Shown here in pieces: positions 1-7,314 of a DNA stretch of 11,917 bases. Position 1 is the first letter of the stretch, and each line of letters opens with the position of its first letter. The notes under the pieces were generated by a model, which saw only the letters and a list, made by a program, of their open reading frames with translations, was not told the DNA's origin and did not search any database. This stretch comes from Bacillota bacterium (lineage in GTDB: Bacteria > Bacillota > Desulfotomaculia > Desulfotomaculales > JAJYZD01). The stretch spans positions 1-11,917 of the forward strand of contig JAJYZD010000102.1 of assembly GCA_021800315.1 (NCBI GenBank), read 5' to 3'. The position numbers and the translations under genes are program-made.

Positions 1-3
1 GTA

Positions 4-44
4 ACCGCCCGCTCTTGAGGCGGTCCCCGAAAAGGGGGCCGCTT
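4..44 (+). promoter_or_regulatory. Leader with two overlapping hairpins upstream of the secreted propeller gene
   Basis: Two stems compete for the same bases. Stem 1 pairs ACCGCC (4-9) with GGCGGT (19-24). Stem 2 pairs 18-28 with 34-44 around a GAAAA loop (core GCGGTCCCC / GGGGGCCGC, with one G-U pair in the core and another at the base). Bases 19-24 belong to both, so the two cannot form together. The T-run after stem 2 is poor (TTCCTGTTTGT), so a classical terminator is doubtful. This could be the expression platform of a riboswitch whose aptamer lies before the window, or the end of the previous gene's transcript. The aptamer cannot be judged from here. Confidence 0.35.
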
Positions 45-79
45 CCTGTTTGTAGAGAATCTTTCAGGAGGGATGCGCC

Positions 80-2935
80 TTGAAGCGATTCGTTCCGGTT
101 CTGGCCCTTGCGGTTACCTTGTTTGCCTTTGTTCTTCCGGCCTTCGCCTCTTTGAATCCGATGACGGACCAGGGGGCGTACCAGTTCGGGTATACGCAGA
201 AAGGGCAGCGGCTTTACAACGCGGGTCACAACCAGATGGGCCTCGCCCCGGCCTGGTACGCCAACACGGGGTTGTCCTACTCCCAGCCCGACATCCTGGA
301 CGGGAGCGCCCTGGGAACGCCCAACGGATATCCGGCGGTGATCGTGGCGGCGGGTAATACCCTCTACGGCTTCGACACCATGCTGCCCGACGCCAATGAT
401 CCGGGCAGCTTCCAGCAGAACCAGCCGTTGTGGTCCGTTCCCCTGGCCGGGCAGGTTCCCACCAAGTCTCATCCCACGGTGGCCGATATCAACGGCCGCT
501 ACGTTGTATTTATCGGTTCGGCGGGGACCGGCGGCGGGGCGGTACTTCAGGCGTTCGACGTGACCGGGACGTTCTCGGAACCAGGGCAACAGCCAACAAA
601 GGTATTTCAGGCTCCTGACCCCAACGCTACGGACATCGTTTCCGCCCCGGTCATCATGCAGTGGAACGGGCATCTGATTGCTTTGTATACCACGGGCGAT
701 AACGGCAACATCGACATTGTGCATGGCTTCAGTGACTATGGCAAACCGGGTTGGAATCCTTCCAACGTGCATGTGGCATACATCCACCTGGGCGGCCGCA
801 CGTCCAGCACGATAGCCCCGGTCCTGGGCGGCACGGCCTTCTTGGCGGGCGACGACTACTCGGCCTCGACGCCCTACGTCAACGGACCCGGGGTGTATCT
901 CTACAAACTTAACGACGTACTGGGCCTCGATGGCAGCGGGCATGTCGTTGTGAAGAGTCAACATTACTACTGGTACTTCGCCGATCCCCACGCCGGACAG
1001 GGCTCAAGCTTTTCGGTTTCCGGGGACGGCACGCAAGCCTACTTCATCGACGACGCCGGATACGCCTCGGCCATCGATCTGAACAACCTGGCATACCTCT
1101 GGCACAACTTCGCCCTGGCCGGCACCCAGAACTGGCGCAGCCCGGCCCTGGACGCCCAGAACGTCTACTTCCCGTCCGGGTGTCAGTCCGGCACCCAGGG
1201 CTACCTCCTGGCTGTAAACCGGACCACCGGACAGACCGTATGGAAGGCCGCCCTGCCCGACGGCGCCGCCGGGACCGCTCCGGGGGTCTGGGAAGGCCCT
1301 GACGGCAACGAGGTGATGATCGGCTCCGGTAACTACATCGACATATACGACGCTTCCACGGGGGATTTTCCGGGGCACCTCGCCCTGGGCGGCAACGTAG
1401 CCAACGGCACCGGCACCTGGTACGGGGCCGGCGTGTCCGGCGAGTTCGCCGTGGCCGACGAGGAAGCGGTCGTAGCGGCTTCCAACGGCGTGGCGGCCTG
1501 GGTCAACGATCCTTACGACTTCGCCGTGACCAAGGTTGACCCGGGTACCCCCAAGGATGCCCATGGTGACTACGTGGCCCAGGGAGGCCGGAAGTATACC
1601 GCGACCGTAACGGTGTCAGCCCTGTCGGGGCCGACCCCGGTGAGCGAGGTATCCGTAGCCGGGTTGCATAACATCGGCGGAATCTGGGACGCCCGGAAGG
1701 AGCAGGCTACGGGCGGGACGTGGTACTCAGCGGTCCTCTCCAGCAACGGCACGGCGCTGCCGAAGGGATCAATGCAGAGCATCAACAGCGGCGAGCAGGC
1801 CGACGACTATTACGTGGGGCTAACTCCCGGAGGGCAGACGGAGCAATTCCAGTTCCAGTGGACGGCTCCCATGACTTCGGAGACGGACGTGATCGGCGGA
1901 GCAGTCGACCTGGACTTTTCCACGTCGAACAACCCCCTGGTCCAGGACTGGCCGGACATTTACCCGGCCAACAATCTTCTGGAAGTCCCGGTCAAGGTCG
2001 AGGAGCCGGAGCTCGTGGTGACGCCGGACACGATACTCCAGGCCGGTCAGACGCAGCAGATGACGGCGACCTACTACAGTGAGGGCCAGGGAAACTCTCC
2101 CGGGCAGGTCGTGACCACGGCGGCCGTCTGGTCGTCCAGTAACGGGTCCATTGTGGGTATCAATCAAACGGGCCTGGCCACGGCGGAGTCCCAGGGTAGC
2201 GACACCATCACGGCCGGGTACAACGGGGCGACGGGGACCGCCCATATAACGGTCTACAGTTCTCCCGCGGTATCACCGTCCTGGTTGACGTTCCAGGCCA
2301 CCAGCCAGTACGGGGATATCCAACGTACACCGAACACCGCCAAATGGACGGATTCCGTCACGGCCACCCTGGTTCCCCCGGTGAGAGTCCGGACGTACAG
2401 CGGTGAAGGACCTCCGCCGGCGGGGACGGTGGCTCCGCCGCAACCGCCGTCGGGCGATGATCCCGGTCCGCCCAACAACGATTACCAGGATTATTCCTAT
2501 GCTGGCGCCGTGGCTACCATCGACCGGTGGTGGATAACCGACGGCACGCTGATCTATCCACAGCAGAATCCGGACTATTCGTTCGACCATCCCCTTCCGC
2601 CCGCCGGCAACGTAACCATCAACATGAGCGTCGGTTCAAAACACGACGGTACTCCGGCGGCGACGGCTGCATTCAAGGAAATGTGGGCCGAAGACGGTAC
2701 TCCCGTATATGACGTGATCGCCGGGCAGCCGGTGGGGCCTCCGCGGAATTATACCCTCACGGCGGATTACGATTGGGGCTTGTTGTACAGTGACACCTAT
2801 TATTGGTTGGACCGGCGTGGGGGTGATATCGTACCCGAAGCCGGGATAAATGACCCGTTGGGTTTTCAGGGTAACGGCAAGTTGATCGGGCTACTCCTGG
2901 TGGACGGCACCGGGACCGCGGCAACGGGGCTTTGA
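80..2935 (+). CDS. Secreted beta-propeller protein with BIG2 Ig-like domain
   Basis: 951 aa from a TTG start, chosen because a strong CAGGAGGG (65-72) lies 7 nt upstream and the protein then opens with a textbook Sec signal peptide (MKRF, hydrophobic core, cleavage near A23 in PAFA-S). Residues ~90-480 hold PQQ-like propeller blades, for example LYGFDT near 95, LLAVNRTTGQTVWKA near 376 and IDIYDASTGD near 420. Residues ~480-640 look like a beta-sandwich adhesion domain, possibly CARDB-like. Residues ~643-729 are a clear BIG2 domain (LVVTPDTILQAGQTQQMTA to GTAHITVYS). A Pro/Gly-rich linker (~775-805) leads to an unassigned C-terminal domain rich in Tyr, Trp and Asp. I see no SLH repeat, LPXTG motif or C-terminal membrane anchor, so it is probably released or held non-covalently. 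Likely role: extracellular binding or adhesion. No enzyme residues are recognisable. The next gene starts 57 nt downstream, so co-transcription is possible. Confidence 0.85.
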   Translation: MKRFVPVLALAVTLFAFVLPAFASLNPMTDQGAYQFGYTQKGQRLYNAGHNQMGLAPAWYANTGLSYSQPDILDGSALGTPNGYPAVIVAAGNTLYGFDTMLPDANDPGSFQQNQPLWSVPLAGQVPTKSHPTVADINGRYVVFIGSAGTGGGAVLQAFDVTGTFSEPGQQPTKVFQAPDPNATDIVSAPVIMQWNGHLIALYTTGDNGNIDIVHGFSDYGKPGWNPSNVHVAYIHLGGRTSSTIAPVLGGTAFLAGDDYSASTPYVNGPGVYLYKLNDVLGLDGSGHVVVKSQHYYWYFADPHAGQGSSFSVSGDGTQAYFIDDAGYASAIDLNNLAYLWHNFALAGTQNWRSPALDAQNVYFPSGCQSGTQGYLLAVNRTTGQTVWKAALPDGAAGTAPGVWEGPDGNEVMIGSGNYIDIYDASTGDFPGHLALGGNVANGTGTWYGAGVSGEFAVADEEAVVAASNGVAAWVNDPYDFAVTKVDPGTPKDAHGDYVAQGGRKYTATVTVSALSGPTPVSEVSVAGLHNIGGIWDARKEQATGGTWYSAVLSSNGTALPKGSMQSINSGEQADDYYVGLTPGGQTEQFQFQWTAPMTSETDVIGGAVDLDFSTSNNPLVQDWPDIYPANNLLEVPVKVEEPELVVTPDTILQAGQTQQMTATYYSEGQGNSPGQVVTTAAVWSSSNGSIVGINQTGLATAESQGSDTITAGYNGATGTAHITVYSSPAVSPSWLTFQATSQYGDIQRTPNTAKWTDSVTATLVPPVRVRTYSGEGPPPAGTVAPPQPPSGDDPGPPNNDYQDYSYAGAVATIDRWWITDGTLIYPQQNPDYSFDHPLPPAGNVTINMSVGSKHDGTPAATAAFKEMWAEDGTPVYDVIAGQPVGPPRNYTLTADYDWGLLYSDTYYWLDRRGGDIVPEAGINDPLGFQGNGKLIGLLLVDGTGTAATGL

Positions 2936-2992
2936 CGGATTGGGGACCAGCCGGTTAAACGCCGGCCCGTCCTCCCAGCGTGGGGAACAGCC

Positions 2993-3784
2993 ATGGGCGA
3001 AATGTTACCATCCGGGCGGTTCCCCGCTGGTCAAAAACTAGGCGGGGGGGTATCAGCTATCGGCAGGCGTGAGGTGCTCCTGGCACTGGAGGAGAAGATT
3101 GCCGGGGCGGTTTTTGTGAAATTACAGGAGATCAGTCCCTTCAACGACGGCTCCTGGAACTTCCGGGTGTGCGGCGGGGCGAAGAAACTGCTGACCGAAC
3201 CGGTACCGGAGGTTTTGGTGCTGTCCCGTTTCCTGTCCGGAAGCGAGGGTGTCCTGGTGATCGTGCGGCGGCGGTTTGCGGCGGCGCGGACCGTATTCCT
3301 GATCGGCAAGGTCAACGAGAGAGCGAGGGCTTTCATGCACAGAGTCCGATCCCTCGGGTTTGAACCAAACTTCGTAACCGGGGATCTGCCGGGAGACCGG
3401 CCGTATCCCTTGCAGTTGGCCATCCTGCACGACTACAGGGAAATTGCGGGGTTAAAGGAGGAGTTGCGTGCACAGGAGGGGCCGGTACCGGGCGGCAGGG
3501 TGGGCGTGTTGGGCGGCATCCCGCTGGACGGGTTTGCCGCGGTCCGGATGGACAAGGCCAGGCGGATCGGCCGGGACATCGACGTGGTGCTGGTTGAACC
3601 CGGGTACACCGACGCGGCGGGCCGGATAAGGCTCTGGCGGCGGTCCGGTTTCAGCGGCCCCATCCTGGTTTACGGGGGGTACGACCTGGACCTCATAGCG
3701 GCCGGGGCCACGGGGAGCGTAAGGGATGCCAGCGGGGTCGCCGACTACCTGCGGGTGTACCGCAAAGGGGGTGGAGTGTCTTGA
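2993..3784 (+). CDS. Unrecognised protein with two receiver-like halves, first gene of the ATPase cluster
   Basis: 263 aa, ATG start with GGGGAA (2982-2987) upstream; a second in-frame ATG at 3002 is an alternative. I do not recognise a named family. No P-loop is present. Residues ~24-145 look like a degenerate response-regulator receiver fold: a strand-like PEVLVLSRFLSG, a helix, then RTVFLIGKV and a following helix. Residues ~165-260 repeat the pattern with DIDVVLVEPG (195-204), GPILVYGG (~222-229) and AAGATGSVRD, ending in a helix like receiver alpha-5. The usual phosphoacceptor Asp and the conserved Lys are not in evidence, so these would be pseudo-receivers. Atypical receivers are the usual N-terminal partner of CpaE/TadZ ATPases, and the following gene overlaps this stop by 4 nt (TTGA), so a role in the same complex is inferred. 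Fold assignment is by eye from strand/helix pattern only. Confidence 0.75.
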   Translation: MGEMLPSGRFPAGQKLGGGVSAIGRREVLLALEEKIAGAVFVKLQEISPFNDGSWNFRVCGGAKKLLTEPVPEVLVLSRFLSGSEGVLVIVRRRFAAARTVFLIGKVNERARAFMHRVRSLGFEPNFVTGDLPGDRPYPLQLAILHDYREIAGLKEELRAQEGPVPGGRVGVLGGIPLDGFAAVRMDKARRIGRDIDVVLVEPGYTDAAGRIRLWRRSGFSGPILVYGGYDLDLIAAGATGSVRDASGVADYLRVYRKGGGVS

Positions 3785-4824
3785 AAATATTCACCGATTG
3801 CCCGGAGAGGTTTCCGGTGCACATGGTGGTCCGGGAACCGGGCCTGGCCCAGGCGGCCGTCCTGTTCGCGCCGGGTTCGGCGCGGCTGGTGGCCGGTCTG
3901 GACAAACCGGTTTATCTCGTGGCGGAGAGGATGCCTCTTTCTCTGGCCGGCAGCGGTGCCGGCATACGGTTGATCAGGTCGGCGGAACTGGCCAGGCTGG
4001 GGGAGGCGCCGGAAGAACGGACCGGGGAACCGGAGATGGTCGGCAACGTGATCGTGTCCTATTCGCCCGGCACCAACGTGGGGAAAACCTTCATCGCGGC
4101 CAACATGGCCGCCTGGCTGGCACTGCGCGGACGTCCGACGGTGCTGCTGGACCTGGACATCGAGGCCAGCGGTACGTGGGAAATCCTGGGCTGGAAGGCT
4201 TCCCGCGGCGTTGCGGCCAGCGTCGCGGGCTGGAACGGCGATCCGGAAAACCTCGGGCAGGCGGTGCAAAAAGGGGAGCATCCGACGATAGGCCGGATGT
4301 ACATGATCAAACGCGGGAGCGCCGGCGCGGCCCAGGTGGTAAGCGCCGTTCGGGCCCTGGCGGCCTTGGGGTTCACGGTGGTTATCGATACGTCCAACAA
4401 TCAGGAACTGCCTTACGTCAACTCCGTCCTGGGGATGGCGGAGAAGGTATTCCTGGTCGCCACCCTCACCCTCAAGGTCCAGGCCAGGCTGGCGGAAATG
4501 TATGCCAACGTCAGGTCGGCCGCCGGTCTGACGGGCAGGCTGGCGCTGTGTGTAAACCGCGTCGGTTATCACGAGGAAGAAGGGAAGTTACGTCCGGAGG
4601 ACTTGGCCAGGCAGTTCATGATGGGAAGACACTACGTGGTGCACGAGAACGGCAAAGGGCGGAGGCAGGCGATCCAGAAGAGGACCTTCGCGGTGGCACT
4701 CAAATCGGCCGTAGGCAGAGAACTGGCCGGCATGTTCGAGAAGGAGTTCCCGGGGGCCGGGGAAGAGAAAGCCGGCAGGGAGAGAGCGGGACTTTTCCCC
4801 CTGAGGAAGGTGGTCGTCTCATGA
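3781..4824 (+). CDS. ParA/MinD-superfamily (CpaE/TadZ-like) ATPase with variant P-loop
   Basis: 347 aa. The TTG start overlaps the previous stop (TTGA) and has a purine-rich AGGGGGTGGAG upstream. Residues 1-90 are a short N-terminal domain. The SIMIBI ATPase domain follows: Walker A SPGTNVGKT (S95-T103), A' motif VLLDLDIEASG (D124, D126), and switch/Walker B strand TVVIDTSNN (D203) followed by a typical AEKVFLVATLT strand. In ParA/MinD the loop is KGGVGKT; here the signature-lysine position is Gly97 and the two following glycines are Thr98 and Asn99, while catalytic Lys102 and Thr103 remain. ATP binding is therefore plausible, but dimer-dependent hydrolysis through the signature lysine is doubtful. 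The C-terminus is rich in Lys and Glu. The stop overlaps the next start (ATGA), indicating translational coupling. Family-level call is firm; the CpaE/TadZ subfamily rests on context. Confidence 0.85.
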   Translation: MKIFTDCPERFPVHMVVREPGLAQAAVLFAPGSARLVAGLDKPVYLVAERMPLSLAGSGAGIRLIRSAELARLGEAPEERTGEPEMVGNVIVSYSPGTNVGKTFIAANMAAWLALRGRPTVLLDLDIEASGTWEILGWKASRGVAASVAGWNGDPENLGQAVQKGEHPTIGRMYMIKRGSAGAAQVVSAVRALAALGFTVVIDTSNNQELPYVNSVLGMAEKVFLVATLTLKVQARLAEMYANVRSAAGLTGRLALCVNRVGYHEEEGKLRPEDLARQFMMGRHYVVHENGKGRRQAIQKRTFAVALKSAVGRELAGMFEKEFPGAGEEKAGRERAGLFPLRKVVVS

Positions 4825-5837
4825 TATTTGCCACCATCAACAACGACGCCGTGGCGGGGAAATTCCAGTCCCTGATGGGGGTGGAGATAACCGGGGACGA
4901 GAACCGGCTGGCCGAATGCGACGCCAGCCTGGTTTTCAGCCGGTCGCCGGCCTCGGGCCTGGGGACCGGAGACGTCCGGAAGTACCTGGATCTTTCGTTC
5001 CGGGCCGGCGTTCCCTGCGTCCTGGTGCTGAACAGACCCGACGCCGCCCTCATGGACTACGCCGGGGAGCGGGGAGTGGCCGGGGAAAACATGGTGGTAC
5101 CCGTCAACCGGAGGGTTTCCGCCGGGCGGCTGGCCCAACTGGTAGAGCCGCTCCTTCAGTCGTACGAAATCACCTTTGATCCGGACGGGGGGAGCACAGC
5201 CAAGGCAGGGTACCGCGTAGTCCTGCCCGGGCGCAACTGCGTCATATACGGGGTGAAGGGCGGGGTTGGTGTTTCCACGGTAGCGGCCATGCTGGCGGCC
5301 GGTCTGGAGGGAGTCCACCTGGAGATAGGCGGGGCCGGCAGGATGCCCACGGGATACTGTTACCACGGTCCCGCACCCGGCCAGACCGGACCGTGCTACG
5401 CCTGCTGGAACGAAGAAAGGGAGTTTCCCGTCCTGGAAGGCCGGAGCGTGGTGGTCGACCTGAACCAGACGGTGGCCATTGGGACGGCCGATGAAGTGAT
5501 CGCCCAGGCCGGATGTTTCATCCTGGTGGCGGACCGGTCCGAGACCGCGTTTGGCCTGGTGGGACGCCTGGTTAACAACGGCCTCAAACCGGATATCTTC
5601 GCTGTCTGCGGCAGTCTGCCGGGCTCCGGCTTCGGGTGTCCGGTGGAAGTGTACAAGGGGGAGTACGGAGACCGGTTGCCGGAGGCCGTGGTCGACCTGC
5701 CGGGCGGGCTGGACACCGAAAGGGTGATCCTGGGCGCCCAGCGCCGGGGCGTGCCCCCCAACCTCTGTCCGGGCGGGGAAGACCTGACCCTGGCCTGCGG
5801 GGAACTGGTCAGCCTTGTCCGCGGTTTCATCGGCTAA
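4821..5837 (+). CDS. CpaE/MinD-like pseudo-ATPase with degenerate P-loop and Cys/His cluster
   Basis: 338 aa. The ATG overlaps the upstream stop by 4 nt and GAGGAAGG (4803-4810) serves as RBS. The frame is open further upstream, but that part overlaps the previous gene. Residues 1-115 resemble a pseudo-receiver (DASLVFSR, then VPCVLVLNRP, then ENMVVPVNRR). The P-loop region reads KGGVGVST (K146-T153): the signature lysine is kept but the catalytic lysine is Val151. The A' motif that should be D-x-D is LEIGGAG (E168), so nucleotide hydrolysis is unlikely. Right after it lie C180, H182, C192 and C195 (C-x-H-x9-C-x2-C), a possible metal-binding knuckle not typical of ParA/MinD proteins. The Walker B strand SVVVDLNQ (D213) and the following ILVADRSE strand are preserved, so the fold is probably intact. 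Not a pseudogene: the frame is clean, codon use matches neighbours, and the gene is coupled to both flanking genes. Confidence 0.85.
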   Translation: MIFATINNDAVAGKFQSLMGVEITGDENRLAECDASLVFSRSPASGLGTGDVRKYLDLSFRAGVPCVLVLNRPDAALMDYAGERGVAGENMVVPVNRRVSAGRLAQLVEPLLQSYEITFDPDGGSTAKAGYRVVLPGRNCVIYGVKGGVGVSTVAAMLAAGLEGVHLEIGGAGRMPTGYCYHGPAPGQTGPCYACWNEEREFPVLEGRSVVVDLNQTVAIGTADEVIAQAGCFILVADRSETAFGLVGRLVNNGLKPDIFAVCGSLPGSGFGCPVEVYKGEYGDRLPEAVVDLPGGLDTERVILGAQRRGVPPNLCPGGEDLTLACGELVSLVRGFIG

Positions 5838-5865
5838 GGACGACTGTTGTTTTGGAGTGAGGCAT

Positions 5866-7092
5866 GTGCCGGTCAATATCATCGTCTGCGGTCCGGCCGA
5901 ATTCACCCGGGCGATGGCCGGGGCCTGCCGGGATGTCAACCTGAGCGTGGCGGCCGTGGCAGTTTCGGCCGGGGACCTCCTGGAACAGGTTGAGGAGAGC
6001 GGCGCCCTGGGTGTAATTGCTCCCGCGGAGTGGACGGAGATCCTGGTCGGGCTGGCCCCGGCCAGGAGGAATGTCGCCTTTTTCGCCGCCGGCTGGGTCA
6101 CCAGGGAGCAGCGGGACCGGCTGGCGGACAACGGGGTGTTGCTTTTGCCACCGGATCCGGGGCGGGCCGTCCGGGGCATGGTTATGGCGCTGGAGCGCAT
6201 AGCGCCGGCCGGCTACCACCCATCCGGCCAAAACGCGACAGTCGTGGTCAAGGGCGTGGAAAGTGTGGCCGTGGTCCGGCCGGTTATGGCTCTCTTCTAT
6301 TCTCTCAAGGGGGGCGTGGGCAAGACCGCCACGGCGGCCAACGCTGCCGCCACGGTCGGCCTGTGGGCCCGGGGTCTGCGCCAACCCGGTCCGGATTTCG
6401 CCGTGGCGGTTGTCGACAACAACCCGGACGGCAACCTGGAAAAGTATTTCGGTTGCGGCCTGTTCGCACGGGCAAAGGGGAACAAAGGCGTAGCGGCCTT
6501 CGGGGAACTCACCCCGGAGGCCTCCCGGGACGCGGTGCTGTCCTGCCTGGATTACCACGCGCAGTCCAACGTCTACTTCGCGGCGACTGTGGGCGGGAGG
6601 CAGGCTCCCGGGGCTTTGGACACCTGCCTCGCGCTTCTGGCCAGGCACTTTCACTTCGTGTTCGCCGACCTGGGGGTGGCCATGGACGGGGCCGCGGCGG
6701 CCGCCGCTTACGCCACCGACCTGGTCCTGGTCTCCGACACCGATCCCCTGACCGTGTCGCTCCTGTACGAGCGGCGGGAGGAGATGGCCGGCTTTTTCGG
6801 CGGGGCGGGCAAATTCAAGCTGGTGGTGAACCACCGCGATCCGGGGGACGGCATGTCTGCCCGCAAGGCGGCCAGACTGCTGCAGGTACCCCTGGCGGCG
6901 GAACTGCCGTATTGTTCCGCCATGGCCGGGAGCCGGCAAAGGTGTCTGCCGGTGGTGTGCCATGAGCCCCGGGGTGGTTATGCCGGGGAGGTGGGCAGAC
7001 TGTGTCAGAGGATTTTGGGAATCCGGGCGATTGGCCCGGCTATGGGCAAGAAGCGCTGGGGTGGCTTTGGGGTTAACCGCTTTCGGCGGTAG
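5866..7092 (+). CDS. CpaE/TadZ-like ATPase with intact deviant Walker A motif
   Basis: 408 aa from GTG at 5866, preferred because GGAG (5854-5857) within GGAGTGAGG is 8 nt upstream and the protein then begins with a good beta-strand (MPVNIIVCG). The longer frame from 5815 would overlap the previous gene and has no clear RBS. Residues 1-115 look like a pseudo-receiver (NIIVCGPAEF; ALGVIAPAEW; NVAFFAAGWV; GVLLLPPDP). The ATPase domain has a canonical deviant Walker A SLKGGVGKT (signature K148, catalytic K153, T154), an A' region VAVVDNNPDGN (D184, D188) and Walker B VFADLGVAMDG (D268), followed by a DLVLVSDTDPL strand. This is the only cluster member with both lysines, so it is the likely active ATPase. 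The C-terminus is basic (GKKRW...NRFRR), perhaps for membrane or nucleic-acid contact. A 28-nt gap separates it from the upstream gene. Specific role (pilus positioning, secretion or other cargo) is not provable from this window. Confidence 0.87.
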   Translation: MPVNIIVCGPAEFTRAMAGACRDVNLSVAAVAVSAGDLLEQVEESGALGVIAPAEWTEILVGLAPARRNVAFFAAGWVTREQRDRLADNGVLLLPPDPGRAVRGMVMALERIAPAGYHPSGQNATVVVKGVESVAVVRPVMALFYSLKGGVGKTATAANAAATVGLWARGLRQPGPDFAVAVVDNNPDGNLEKYFGCGLFARAKGNKGVAAFGELTPEASRDAVLSCLDYHAQSNVYFAATVGGRQAPGALDTCLALLARHFHFVFADLGVAMDGAAAAAAYATDLVLVSDTDPLTVSLLYERREEMAGFFGGAGKFKLVVNHRDPGDGMSARKAARLLQVPLAAELPYCSAMAGSRQRCLPVVCHEPRGGYAGEVGRLCQRILGIRAIGPAMGKKRWGGFGVNRFRR

Positions 7093-7216
7093 AGTGCGGG
7101 AAGGAATCGTCAGGCCGGTTCCAGTTGTAAGGTGGTTGGGGAGCCGGGTGGCCCGGCTCCCGCAAATCATAAAAAAGGGGGGAGATAAAATTCTCGGGCA
7201 AGCCGGGAAACCGTAG
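6962..7216 (+). other. Open +1 frame running past the end of the last cluster ATPase; uncertain small gene
   Basis: An 84-codon frame begins inside the ATPase gene and continues 124 nt past its stop to TAG at 7214-7216, just before the terminator at 7234. The part beyond 7093 is plausible protein (VVRWLGSRVARL, then QIIKKGGDKILGQ), amphipathic and basic. No start has a convincing RBS: ATG 6962 and 6983 lie inside the upstream gene, and GTG 7094 directly follows its stop. It could be a coupled small gene, a remnant of a longer ATPase C-terminus broken by a frameshift, or chance openness in GC-rich DNA. Confidence 0.25.
7139..7161. repeat. Perfect 10-bp hairpin after the ATPase cluster
   Basis: GGGAGCCGGG (7139-7148), loop TGG, CCCGGCTCCC (7152-7161). 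The stem is perfect and very GC-rich. On the plus strand it is followed by GCAAATCATAAAA, with no T-run, so it is not a standard intrinsic terminator. It may protect the 3' end of the operon mRNA or act as a pause or processing site. Confidence 0.55.
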
Positions 7217-7233
7217 AGTGGAATCAACTATAT

Positions 7234-7252
7234 CCGGCTGATGCCGGTTTTT
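7234..7252 (+). terminator. Intrinsic terminator of the ATPase cluster
   Basis: CCGGC (7234-7238), loop TGAT, GCCGG (7243-7247), then TTTTT (7248-7252). The stem is short (5 bp) but all G-C, with an immediate T-run. It lies 18 nt after the TAG of the uncertain small frame and between convergent transcription units, where a terminator is expected. Confidence 0.6.
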
Positions 7253-7314
7253 GCTGCATTTGGACGTCTCGTGGCAGGCGTCCGCAGCCTGGTCCCCTGG
7301 CTCGGGTCGGGGTT

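Noticed and set aside
3726..4820. Upstream extension of the pseudo-ATPase frame to 703 codons
   Set aside because: It overlaps the preceding ATPase gene throughout, and the extension is Gly/Arg-rich shadow sequence; ATG 4821 has an RBS and a 4-nt overlap.
4632..6200. 522-codon minus-strand open frame
   Set aside because: It lies opposite two genes with clear ATPase motifs, shows no family motif, and is the usual shadow frame of GC-rich DNA.
5827..7227. 466-codon minus-strand open frame
   Set aside because: Opposite the intact KGGVGKT ATPase gene; composition is Arg/Pro/His-rich with no domain or good RBS.
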